Shown: positions 54,926 through 62,981 of the stretch, piece by piece
How the letters are laid out: each line of letters begins with the position of its first letter
How positions within the stretch are numbered: the first letter of the stretch is position 1
NCBI RefSeq assembly: GCF_013201825.1
Contig: NZ_CP053836.1
Location: 1,984,001-2,048,000 of the forward strand
Direction of reading: 5' to 3'
DNA: 64,000 bases
Source of the DNA: Halarcobacter ebronensis
GTDB taxonomy: Bacteria > Campylobacterota > Campylobacteria > Campylobacterales > Arcobacteraceae
Notes under the pieces: generated by a model
The model's database searches: none
Told to the model about the DNA's origin: nothing
What the model saw: only the letters and a program-made list of their open reading frames with translations
Program-made: the position numbers and the translations under genes

Positions 54926-55683
54926 GCACTATCCTAGAAGTAAAAAATCTAACTATAAAAGATAGAAATAGAGACTTAACTATAGTAGAAAATATAAACT
55001 TTACCCTAAATAATAAAGAGATATTAGGAATTGTAGGAAAGAGTGGAAGTGGAAAATCTCTACTTTGTAAAGCTCTTCTTCAAATACTTCCTGCAACTTT
55101 TAAAAAAGAAGGTGTAATAAAATTTAACAATTCAGATGAAAACTTTATTTTAGGTAGAGATGTCTCTGTTATTTGGCAAGATGCATTAAATGCCTTTGAT
55201 CCCCTTTGTACAATTAAAGAGCATATGTGTGAAAGTTTTTTATATAAGATTGATAAAAATGAGGCTCAAAAAATAAGCCTCTCTTTATTAAAAAGAGTTG
55301 GTATAACAGATTGCAAAAGAACTTTTTTTAGTTATCCAAATGAGTTAAGTGGTGGAGAGTTACAAAGAGTTATGATTGCAATTGCCTTACTTCAAGAAAC
55401 TAAACTTATAATTGCTGATGAACCGACTTCGTCTTTGGATTTAATAACTCAAAAACAGATTATAGATTTAATAAAAGAGTTAAACAAAACACTAATTTTT
55501 GTTACTCATGATTTAGCACTTATCTCAAAAATTGCACATAAAATTCTAATTTTAAATAATGGTAAAGTTGAAGAGTATGGTGTATCAAATGAAGTTTTCG
55601 CCACTCCTAAAACTTCCTATACAAAAGATCTTCTTTTAAAAAGAGAAAGATTATCTAAAAGGTTTTTAGAATGCTTAAAATAG
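54922..55683 (+). CDS. nikD: Nickel ABC transporter ATPase NikD (TTG start)
   Basis: This ATPase of 253 residues has GIVGKSGSGKSLLCKALL (Walker A), IWQDALNAFDPLCTIKEHM (Q loop), LSGGELQRVMIAIAL (signature) and LIIADEPTSSLD (Walker B). It starts at TTG in a TTGA overlap with nikC, supported by AAGGAGA upstream. It works as a pair with NikE. Confidence 0.9.
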   Translation: MSTILEVKNLTIKDRNRDLTIVENINFTLNNKEILGIVGKSGSGKSLLCKALLQILPATFKKEGVIKFNNSDENFILGRDVSVIWQDALNAFDPLCTIKEHMCESFLYKIDKNEAQKISLSLLKRVGITDCKRTFFSYPNELSGGELQRVMIAIALLQETKLIIADEPTSSLDLITQKQIIDLIKELNKTLIFVTHDLALISKIAHKILILNNGKVEEYGVSNEVFATPKTSYTKDLLLKRERLSKRFLECLK

Positions 55684-56399
55684 AAAATGTTTATAAAATG
55701 TATAATAAAAATAGTATAGCCTTAAAAAATATAAATTTTAATGTAAAAAGAGGAGATACCGTTGGAATAATAGGTGAGAGTGGAAGTGGAAAAAGCTCTT
55801 TAGGAAAATTGATTTTAGGGCTGGATAGAGTTACAAAAGGTAAAATCTTAATAGAGAATAAAGACTCTTCTTCATGGCACAAAAACAATTTAGGAGAAGT
55901 AAGCTTTGTATTTCAAAATTACAAAGAGTCTCTAAATCCTTTTTTTACAATAGAAGAGTCCATCCAAGAGATATTTTGGAAAGAAAAAAAGAGAACAAAA
56001 AGTGAGTTGGAATCTTTTTTAAAAATGATCAATTTAGAAAAAATTATTTTAAGTAGATTTCCCCATGAATTAAGTGGAGGAGAATTACAAAGAATAGCTA
56101 TTTTAAGAGCTTTGTTAACAGATCCTACCCTTCTTGTTTTAGATGAAGCTTTAAATGCTTTAGATATATCAAACCAAATTTTAATAACTAATCTTTTGAA
56201 AAAGAAAAAAGAAAAAAAAGCTATGACAACAATACTAATCAGCCATGATTTGGAAATTGCAACAATGTTCTGTGATAAATTGATTATCCTAAAAGAAGGA
56301 GAGTTAATAGAGATATTAAACAGCGATTTTTTAAAAGATGCCAAACACTCATATACAAAAACATTGTTAGATGCAGTGATTCCATTAAATTTAGACTAA
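55671..56399 (+). CDS. nikE: Nickel ABC transporter ATPase NikE
   Basis: This second ATPase of 242 residues has GIIGESGSGKSSLGKLI (Walker A), FQNYKESLNPFFTIEES, LSGGELQRIAILRALL and LLVLDEALNALD (Walker B; Ala where most have Pro-Thr). It overlaps nikD by 13 nt. An acetyltransferase gene follows after 12 nt, probably in the same transcript. Confidence 0.9.
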   Translation: MLKIENVYKMYNKNSIALKNINFNVKRGDTVGIIGESGSGKSSLGKLILGLDRVTKGKILIENKDSSSWHKNNLGEVSFVFQNYKESLNPFFTIEESIQEIFWKEKKRTKSELESFLKMINLEKIILSRFPHELSGGELQRIAILRALLTDPTLLVLDEALNALDISNQILITNLLKKKKEKKAMTTILISHDLEIATMFCDKLIILKEGELIEILNSDFLKDAKHSYTKTLLDAVIPLNLD

Positions 56400-56411
56400 A
56401 AAGAGAAAAAA

Positions 56412-56927
56412 ATGATAAATGAAATTGATTTTAAATATGTAACACCAGACTTAGAAAAACAGACAAAAGATTTTATTATTGGGGAGTATATAAAACATTA
56501 TGATACTTATTTTCCTAAATCTCAATATGAAATTTTATACAAAAAAATGGATTTACTTTTATTAAAAAGAAGCCATAATGCTTTTTTTATTGCCCAATAT
56601 AAAAATAAAACTATAGGAGCGATAAGTATTTGTGAATATGATAATCGTATTAAAGCTTTACAAAAAAGATATCTAAATAGAAATATTGCAGAAGTGGGAA
56701 GATGTTATATAGAAGAGAGTTTTAGAAAAAAAGGGATTGGCTCAAAACTCTTTGAATTAGCCTATGATTTTGCCAAAAATAAAGAATATGAAAGCCTCTA
56801 TTTACATACACAGTACTTTTTGCCAGGAGGTTATCAATTTTGGAATAAAATGGGTTTTTACAATACATTAGATGAAAAAGACTATCTTCAAACTGTACAT
56901 ATGGAGAGAAAAGTAAACCCATTTTAA
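56412..56927 (+). CDS. GNAT-family N-acetyltransferase
   Basis: This 171-residue protein has the GNAT core: AQYKNKTIGAISICEYD, then VGRCYIEESFRKKGIGSKLFELAYDFAK, where (R/K)KKGIGSKL forms the acetyl-CoA pyrophosphate loop, and SLYLHTQYFLPGGYQFWNKMGFYN. The substrate is unknown. Its position 12 nt behind nikE suggests cotranscription; a role in nickel handling, such as modifying a nickel ligand, would be speculation. Confidence 0.85.
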   Translation: MINEIDFKYVTPDLEKQTKDFIIGEYIKHYDTYFPKSQYEILYKKMDLLLLKRSHNAFFIAQYKNKTIGAISICEYDNRIKALQKRYLNRNIAEVGRCYIEESFRKKGIGSKLFELAYDFAKNKEYESLYLHTQYFLPGGYQFWNKMGFYNTLDEKDYLQTVHMERKVNPF

Positions 56928-57099
56928 TATCTCTTCCAAAACTTTATATATTCCTATTTTATAGCTTAAACCTGCCAAAATAAAACATTACAATATAGAA
57001 ATTTCATAATTTTGTATTATTAAGTATATTTTATAATCTTTTTTCAATAAAATAAAACTTATTATTTAGTTATTATTTTAATATACTACAAGGAAAACA

Positions 57100-59247
57100 A
57101 TGAAAAAAATAACATTTTTAAAAATATTATTACTATTTTTTATTCCTATTTCACTGCTTTCAATTGATTTTACCGAAGAAGAAAAAGAGTTTATTTCAAA
57201 TAATAAAAATATTAAAGTTGCCCTTATGCCAGATTTCTCACCTTTTTCTTTTATTGAAGATAATAAAATTATAGGTTTTGAGCAAGATCTTCTCTCTTTA
57301 TTATCACAAAAAAGTGGTCTTAATTTTGTAAATAATTATGGGGTTTGGAATAAAATCCTTTATAAATTTAAAACAAAACAAGTTGATATGATTGCAAGTA
57401 TCTCATATAAAGAGGAGAGGGAACCTTATACACTATATACTAAACCTTATTATGAGATCCCTATTATGATTTTTGTTAGAGACACTTTTGGTGAATATAA
57501 AAACTTAGATAGCCTAAAGGGTAAAAAAGTTGGTATTTTAAAAGATGTCTTTTATTATAAAGAGCTAAAAGAGATGAATAGTATGAATCTTGTTGTTTAT
57601 GAAACCTATGAAGAGATTACCCAAGCTTTGGTTTTTGGAAAAATTGATGCGCTAATCCAAAACCTTCCAAATATCAACTATCTAATCAAAAAAAATCTTT
57701 ATACAAATCTGAAATTAGCTGGTGAATTAAAACTTCCAGATATAAAAAAAGAGGATTTACGATTTGGAATTAGAGAAGATAAACCAATTCTTCACTCTAT
57801 TATACAAAAGAGTTTAAATGCTATACAAAAATATGAGTGGGATGTTCTAATTGATAGATGGATAGATGTAAAGTATAATTTGGGACATAAAAAATATACC
57901 TCATTGACAATAAATGAGAGTAAATATTTAAAAGAGAAAAAAGATATAACAATGTGTATTGACCCAGATTTAATGCCCTATGAAGGGTTTGATAAAAATG
58001 GGAATTATACAGGGATAAGTGCAGATTATTATAAACTCTTTGAAGATATGCTCTCTATTAAATTTATCCCTATTAAAACCAATTCTTGGAGTCAAACTTT
58101 ACAGTTTGCAAAAGAGAAAAAATGTGATATTGTTTCTCTAATCATGGAAACACCCCAAAGAAGAGAATATCTTAATTTTACAACTCCTTATTTAACTATT
58201 CCTCTTGTTTTAACTACAAAACTTGATAAACCTTTTATTAATAATTTTAAAGATTTAGCAGGTAAAAAAGTTGGAATTACAAAAGGTTATGCTTATGTGG
58301 AACTATTTAAAAAAGAGTATCCTAATATAAATATAATTGAAGTTAACAATGTAAAAGATGGATTAGAAAAAGTTAACAAAGATGAACTTTATGCTTACCT
58401 TGGAACACTTGTTACAGTTGGTTATAATCTCCAACAAGATTATATTGGTAAATTAAAAATATCAGGAACAATGAGTGAAGATATAAAACTTGGTATTGGG
58501 GTAAGAAATGATGACCCAAAACTACTTAATATCTTGCAAAAAAGTGTAAATAGTATCACTTCTGAACAACACAGAGGGATAATCAATAAATGGTTATCTA
58601 TAAAATATGAAAAAAAACCAGACTATTCATTATTTTGGAAAACACTTCTAATTGCAATCATTTTTATTTCATTTTTTGGATACTGGAATAGAAAAATCTC
58701 AAAAACAAATAAACTTTTAAAAGAAGCAAAAAAAGAGATTGAGCAAAAAAATATGGAACTTCAAAGACTTGCCATAACAGATAAACTAACAGATATTTAT
58801 AATAGAGCTAGACTGGATGAACTCTTAGATAGAGAGATTGAAAGAAGTAAAAGATTTAACCACACTTTTGGAATAATCTTTTTTGATATTGATTACTTTA
58901 AAAAAGTCAATGATACCTTTGGACACCAAGCAGGAGATGATGTCCTTGTTGAAATTACAACAAAAATAGGTGAGCTTATTAGAAAAACCGATATTATTGG
59001 AAGATGGGGTGGAGAAGAGTTTTTAATTATCTGCCCAGAAACACAAAAAGAGGCAGTGGAAATAATTGCAGAAAATATTAGAAAACATATAGAAGAACAT
59101 AAATTTCCAAAAATATCTAATCTTACTATTAGTTTAGGAGTTACAGTATATACACCAGAAGATAGTGTAACAACTATTGTTAAAAGAGTCGATGATGCTT
59201 TATATGAAGCTAAAAAAGGCGGAAGAAACAGAGTAGTTTTCAACTAA
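57100..59247 (+). CDS. Diguanylate cyclase with two tandem SBP_bac_3 sensor domains
   Basis: This 715-residue protein has a signal peptide (1-22), then two periplasmic amino-acid-binding-type domains (about 38-260: IKVALMPDFSPFSFIEDNKI to WDVLIDRWI; about 290-510: ITMCIDPDLMPYEGFDKNG to IINKWLSIKY), one membrane helix (about 513-530), a short coiled coil and a GGDEF domain. The active site reads GGEEF (637-641) with an upstream RKTD (628-631) at the inhibitory-site spacing, so it should make cyclic di-GMP under product feedback. Ligands of the two sensors are unknown. It is a single gene behind its own promoter region. Confidence 0.93.
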   Translation: MKKITFLKILLLFFIPISLLSIDFTEEEKEFISNNKNIKVALMPDFSPFSFIEDNKIIGFEQDLLSLLSQKSGLNFVNNYGVWNKILYKFKTKQVDMIASISYKEEREPYTLYTKPYYEIPIMIFVRDTFGEYKNLDSLKGKKVGILKDVFYYKELKEMNSMNLVVYETYEEITQALVFGKIDALIQNLPNINYLIKKNLYTNLKLAGELKLPDIKKEDLRFGIREDKPILHSIIQKSLNAIQKYEWDVLIDRWIDVKYNLGHKKYTSLTINESKYLKEKKDITMCIDPDLMPYEGFDKNGNYTGISADYYKLFEDMLSIKFIPIKTNSWSQTLQFAKEKKCDIVSLIMETPQRREYLNFTTPYLTIPLVLTTKLDKPFINNFKDLAGKKVGITKGYAYVELFKKEYPNINIIEVNNVKDGLEKVNKDELYAYLGTLVTVGYNLQQDYIGKLKISGTMSEDIKLGIGVRNDDPKLLNILQKSVNSITSEQHRGIINKWLSIKYEKKPDYSLFWKTLLIAIIFISFFGYWNRKISKTNKLLKEAKKEIEQKNMELQRLAITDKLTDIYNRARLDELLDREIERSKRFNHTFGIIFFDIDYFKKVNDTFGHQAGDDVLVEITTKIGELIRKTDIIGRWGGEEFLIICPETQKEAVEIIAENIRKHIEEHKFPKISNLTISLGVTVYTPEDSVTTIVKRVDDALYEAKKGGRNRVVFN

Positions 59248-59253
59248 ACTACT

Positions 59254-60048
59254 CTATTCTAAAGGATAAGGTCCCTCAAACTTTTCTATAAAACTTACAT
59301 GGGTTGTAACTCTTTTATTATTGTAATGATGCAATGCAACAGAAGGTGGTTCAAGTATAAAATTTGCTGCTGCACCCTCTTTTAAATCAAGTGTAAATTG
59401 ATGAGATGATGAAGCTGCTGTTGTAACTAAAACCCTACCCCATAAACTACAAGTTGTACGATGCACATGCCCACAAGCAAGTGCAACAACTTGAGAATTT
59501 TTTTCAAAAATCTCTTTTAACTCTTTTGAACCTTTTGAAAGATTTAGTTTATCTATATGTTCTATTCCTATCTCAATTGGAGGATGATGAACAAAAAGTA
59601 GTGTCTCTTTAGAAGGAAACTCTTTTAACTTTTCATCAAGCCAATTTAATCTTTTCTCACACAAAGCACCATAAGGTTTTTCTAAAACAATAGAGTCTAA
59701 ACCAATAACTCTTAAAGGAAAATTTTCAAGGCTAAAATGAAGGAATTCACCATCCTTATACCAACCATACTCTTTAAAACTCTCTCGTAGATTATCTCTG
59801 TTATCATGGTTTCCAGGAATTATATAAAAAGGAATCTCAAGAGAAGTAACTATATTTTTAAAAATCTTATACTCTTCTTTGCTACCACTATCAGTTATAT
59901 CTCCTGAAAACATAACAAAATCAGGTTTTGGTTTTAAGTTATTTATATGATTAACACACTTTATAAGTGCTTTAACTGTATCTACTTTATTATATGCTAA
60001 TTGGTCATTAGCTTTAATATGAGTATCAGAGACTTGTACAATAGTCAT
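59254..60048 (-). CDS. Calcineurin-like metallophosphoesterase, CpdA-like
   Basis: This 264-residue phosphoesterase has all metal motifs: VSDTH near the N-terminus, MFSGDITDSG, IIPGNHDNRD, FVHHPP and CGHVHRTT. It resembles CpdA-type 3',5'-cyclic nucleotide phosphodiesterases. Since cAMP signalling is not general in this phylum, another phosphodiester substrate is possible. A good AGGAG ribosome binding site precedes the ATG. It ends 6 nt from the stop of the convergent diguanylate cyclase gene. Confidence 0.85.
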   Translation of the reverse strand: MTIVQVSDTHIKANDQLAYNKVDTVKALIKCVNHINNLKPKPDFVMFSGDITDSGSKEEYKIFKNIVTSLEIPFYIIPGNHDNRDNLRESFKEYGWYKDGEFLHFSLENFPLRVIGLDSIVLEKPYGALCEKRLNWLDEKLKEFPSKETLLFVHHPPIEIGIEHIDKLNLSKGSKELKEIFEKNSQVVALACGHVHRTTCSLWGRVLVTTAASSSHQFTLDLKEGAAANFILEPPSVALHHYNNKRVTTHVSFIEKFEGPYPLE

Positions 60049-60075
60049 AGTTTTTCTCCTAAAAAGAGAATTATA

Positions 60076-60681
60076 CTATTGCAATAACTCAAAAGTCTTT
60101 AAAACTGTTCTTGTTCCACCTGCAGCTATTGTCTGCTCTGCTCTAAAAGTTAAATCTGAAATATCTTTTAATAGTCCATTAATAAGTTCATCATAACTAA
60201 AATCAGGATAATTACTTTGCAATGCAAGTTTATTAAAATCAACATCTGTAATACCCTTTTTAGTCCAATCTTTAAGGGAATCATGGGAAATAGAGTAGGC
60301 AAATTTTTCTAATTTTGTATCACTCTGTTTTGCATCTAAAACAACACCTCTATTTATCCTACTATTTAGCGCCAAAATAAAGCTTTCATTTAAACAATTT
60401 GATTCTACAACCAAAGGAATATTCTCTACTAAATCCAACTCTTCTTCTTTTGTAACTTTGTAAGCAACACAGTTTTTATCCATCTTCTCTCTAAACGCTA
60501 CAGGAAGTGTATATTTAAATCTTCTATATTTTTTGCAAAGCTCTAAAGTCTCTTCTAACTCTATTTCACTCTTTGGATTTATTATAAAATACTCTACTCT
60601 TGTATCTTCTATTAGTTCATCTAGCTCATTTAAAAACTCTTCATTAATACCAGAAAGTTTTATATTCATATCTAAAATCAT
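60076..60681 (-). CDS. TatD-like protein lacking metal ligands
   Basis: This 201-residue protein has the outline of a small TIM-barrel hydrolase: a segment per strand, and a C-terminal TEQTIAAGGTRTVLKTFELL-like end (FRAEQTIAAGGTRTVLKTF). The HxH and other metal residues of TatD nucleases are missing, so catalytic activity is doubtful. The start at 60681 has AAGGGTG upstream. It lies 28 nt upstream of the CpdA-like gene, likely cotranscribed. The family link is tentative. Confidence 0.55.
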   Translation of the reverse strand: MILDMNIKLSGINEEFLNELDELIEDTRVEYFIINPKSEIELEETLELCKKYRRFKYTLPVAFREKMDKNCVAYKVTKEEELDLVENIPLVVESNCLNESFILALNSRINRGVVLDAKQSDTKLEKFAYSISHDSLKDWTKKGITDVDFNKLALQSNYPDFSYDELINGLLKDISDLTFRAEQTIAAGGTRTVLKTFELLQ

Positions 60682-60751
60682 AATGCACCCTTAGTAAAAT
60701 TATTAAATAATTTTTATGCAATTTTTATTCCTATGAATAAGAGAGAAAAGA

Positions 60752-61087
60752 CTACATAAACTCTTTTTCGTAAATAAACTCAGCAATCTGCTCTAAAGTA
60801 TCTATATCATAACCCAACTCAGGCATAAGTTTATACTCTTGTATAGCCTTTTGCATTATAGATTTCTCTTCATTTGGTCTATAAACCCATTGACTTAAAT
60901 GTTTAACAAACTCCTCTTTTTTGGGGAATACTTCAATATATCTTTTTCTAATTTCAATAATAGTTGGTGCAGATTTATTTAGTTCATCTGTCCTATGACA
61001 AGTAATACAATTACCATTAAAAAGAAGCTCTTTATAATCTGCATAAAGGGCATTAAGTAGAGTTAAAATAATTAGTATCTGTTTCAT
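60752..61087 (-). CDS. Small periplasmic c-type cytochrome
   Basis: This 111-residue protein has a short signal peptide (1-16) and one heme motif CITCH (Cys27, Cys30, His31), with Met in LMPELGY as the likely second axial ligand. It is typical of monoheme electron carriers in Campylobacterota respiratory chains. It is the first gene of a possible operon with the TatD-like and CpdA-like genes. Redox partners are unknown. Confidence 0.85.
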   Translation of the reverse strand: MKQILIILTLLNALYADYKELLFNGNCITCHRTDELNKSAPTIIEIRKRYIEVFPKKEEFVKHLSQWVYRPNEEKSIMQKAIQEYKLMPELGYDIDTLEQIAEFIYEKEFM

Positions 61088-61159
61088 AGTTTAATTCTAT
61101 TACTTTATAAGTTAAATATTGGAACTTTCAAAAACGTTTACATATATTAGAGAACTTAC

Positions 61160-61181
61160 AAAATTGATAAATATCAATTTT
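61160..61181. promoter_or_regulatory. Perfect palindrome between the cytochrome c and peroxiredoxin genes
   Basis: AAAATTGATA (61160-61169), two bases, then TATCAATTTT (61172-61181) form a 22-bp palindrome in the 201-nt divergent region. The TTGATA/TATCAA arms recall Fur/PerR-family operators, which control peroxiredoxins in Campylobacterota. It lies about 75 nt upstream of a TATACT -10 candidate (61244-61249) for the peroxiredoxin and about 73 nt from the cytochrome start. The regulator is not established. Confidence 0.5.
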
Positions 61182-61288
61182 CAATAAAGGATAATTTTTT
61201 TCCTTTAGTAAAATTTATTAATATTAATTTAAATTAATCTATGTATACTTTCACCATCACAAAAAATAATTAAATAAAAGGATATAAA

Positions 61289-61885
61289 ATGTTAGTAACA
61301 AAAAAAGCTCCAGATTTTACAGCAACAGCTGTATTAGCAGATGGTCAAATCGTTGAAGATTTTAATTTATATAAAAATATTGGTAAAAAAGGTGCAGTAT
61401 TATTTTTCTGGCCATTAGATTTTACATTTGTTTGCCCATCAGAAATTATTGCTTTTTCAAAAAGAGTTGAAGAGTTTGAATCAAGAGGTATTCAAGTTAT
61501 AGGTTGTTCTGTTGATTCAGAGTTTTCACACTTTGCTTGGAGAGAAACACCAGTAGAAAATGGTGGTATCGGAAGAGTTAAATTCCCAATGGTTGCAGAT
61601 AAAACTAAACAAATTTCAAGAGACTATGATGTTCTTTTTGGAGAATCAGTTGCATTAAGAGGATCTTTTTTAATAGACAAAGATGGAACAATTAGACATG
61701 CAGTTATCAATGACTTACCATTAGGAAGAAATATTGATGAAATGATTAGAATGGTTGATACTATGATTTTTACTAATGAACATGGTGAAGTTTGTCCTGC
61801 TGGTTGGACTAAAGGTGACGAAGGTATGAAAGCTTCAACTGCTGGTGTTGCTGAATACTTGGGAAAACACGAAGCAAATTTATAA
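61289..61885 (+). CDS. ahpC: 2-Cys peroxiredoxin (AhpC/TsaA type)
   Basis: This 198-residue peroxidase reduces H2O2 and organic peroxides. The peroxidatic Cys49 is in DFTFVCPSE and the resolving Cys169 in GEVCPAGW. A GGIG loop (92-95) is present, but the C-terminal YF motif reads Tyr190-Leu191, so sensitivity to overoxidation may be intermediate. A thioredoxin gene follows after 12 nt, the expected reductant. Confidence 0.96.
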   Translation: MLVTKKAPDFTATAVLADGQIVEDFNLYKNIGKKGAVLFFWPLDFTFVCPSEIIAFSKRVEEFESRGIQVIGCSVDSEFSHFAWRETPVENGGIGRVKFPMVADKTKQISRDYDVLFGESVALRGSFLIDKDGTIRHAVINDLPLGRNIDEMIRMVDTMIFTNEHGEVCPAGWTKGDEGMKASTAGVAEYLGKHEANL

Positions 61886-61897
61886 GAGGAGATTTAA

Positions 61898-62215
61898 ATG
61901 TCAAAATATATTGAACTAGATCAAAATAGTATAGAAGATACTGTAAGTAGTGGCATTAGTTTAGTTGACTTTTGGGCTCCTTGGTGCGGTCCTTGTAGAA
62001 TGATTGCTCCTGCAATTGAACAATTAGCACAAGAGTTTGAGGGAAAAGCAAAAATTTGTAAAGTTAATACTGAAATTGAACAAGAGTTAACAGTTAAGTA
62101 TGGAATTAGATCAATTCCTACCATTCTGTTTTTTAAAGATGGAGAGATAGTTGATCATGTAATTGGAGCTACAACAAAAGCAGCCCTTGCTGATAAACTT
62201 AATGGTTTATTATAA
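61898..62215 (+). CDS. trxA: Thioredoxin
   Basis: This 105-residue thioredoxin has the active site WCGPC (Cys30, Cys33), cis-Pro74 in RSIPTI and the usual FKDGE turn. An AGAGGAG ribosome binding site precedes it. Its cotranscription with the peroxiredoxin points to a role as electron donor in peroxide reduction. Confidence 0.97.
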   Translation: MSKYIELDQNSIEDTVSSGISLVDFWAPWCGPCRMIAPAIEQLAQEFEGKAKICKVNTEIEQELTVKYGIRSIPTILFFKDGEIVDHVIGATTKAALADKLNGLL

Positions 62216-62241
62216 AAAAAGAGGTTCTTCCCTCTTTTTTT
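62214..62241. terminator. Bidirectional terminator between trxA and the LysE-type gene
   Basis: The A-run plus GAGG (62214-62224) pairs with CCTC plus a T-run (62231-62241) around a 6-nt loop. T-tracts on both strands let it serve both convergent genes; it overlaps both stop codon regions. Confidence 0.8.
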
Positions 62242-62860
62242 AATCAATTGCCAACTTAAGACCTAAAACAGCCAACAAACTTCCGGCAACTCTATCTATA
62301 TATTTTTTAAATCGTAAGTAGACTTTCTGAGATTTTTTTGTAGAGAGTAAAAATACTACAATACAGTACCAAAAAGCATCTATAGTAAAAGCTAAAAGGC
62401 AAAGTAATATTTCTCCGTATTCAGGCATAGTTTTTGGCAAAAGTGCTGCAAAAATTGAACCTAAAATAATTGCTGTTTTTGGATTACTAATTTGTGTTAA
62501 AAAACCAAAAACCAAAGCTTTTAAAAAACCCTTTGAGTTTTTTTCTAATTTCATATTCATCTCTAAAGGTTCATTTGAGTGTTTTAAAATTTGATAAGCT
62601 AAATAAAGAAGATATAAGCCCCCTAATATTTTAAAAAGTGCATATAAAAAAGGTACTGCTTCAAATAGTGCATATAGTCCTAAAATTGCTAAAATTGTAA
62701 AAAATACAGCACCTAAAGCCAAACCTATAGAGATACCTATACCTTCATTAAGAGGTCTTGATACTGCAGTTTTTGCAACTAAAATAAAACTAGGACCTGG
62801 ACTCATACTTCCAAAAATAAATACAACTGCAATTGCCAATAAAAATGAATACTCTGACAT
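62240..62860 (-). CDS. LysE/RhtB-family amino acid exporter
   Basis: This 206-residue inner membrane protein has about six helices and the family signature SPGPSFILVAKTAVSRPLNEGIGISIGLALG near the N-terminus, then FLTQISNPKTAII in the middle. Members export basic amino acids, homoserine or threonine; the substrate is not predictable here. It converges on trxA. Confidence 0.88.
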   Translation of the reverse strand: MSEYSFLLAIAVVFIFGSMSPGPSFILVAKTAVSRPLNEGIGISIGLALGAVFFTILAILGLYALFEAVPFLYALFKILGGLYLLYLAYQILKHSNEPLEMNMKLEKNSKGFLKALVFGFLTQISNPKTAIILGSIFAALLPKTMPEYGEILLCLLAFTIDAFWYCIVVFLLSTKKSQKVYLRFKKYIDRVAGSLLAVLGLKLAID

Positions 62861-62967
62861 AAATAATCCCTTTAAAAAAAGAGAAAATTATACTTTAAGT
62901 TAAATAACAACTTTGTAAAAGCTTAATTTTGCTTTCATAAAAAGTTTACTTTCTCTATAAAATATAG

Positions 62968-62973
62968 TATAAT
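62968..62973 (+). promoter_or_regulatory. -10 box directly before the secreted protease-like gene
   Basis: TATAAT ends 8 nt before the ATG at 62982. The intervening bases (TCTATATT) hold no ribosome binding site, so the mRNA would be leaderless or nearly so. Confidence 0.45.
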
Positions 62974-62981
62974 TCTATATT

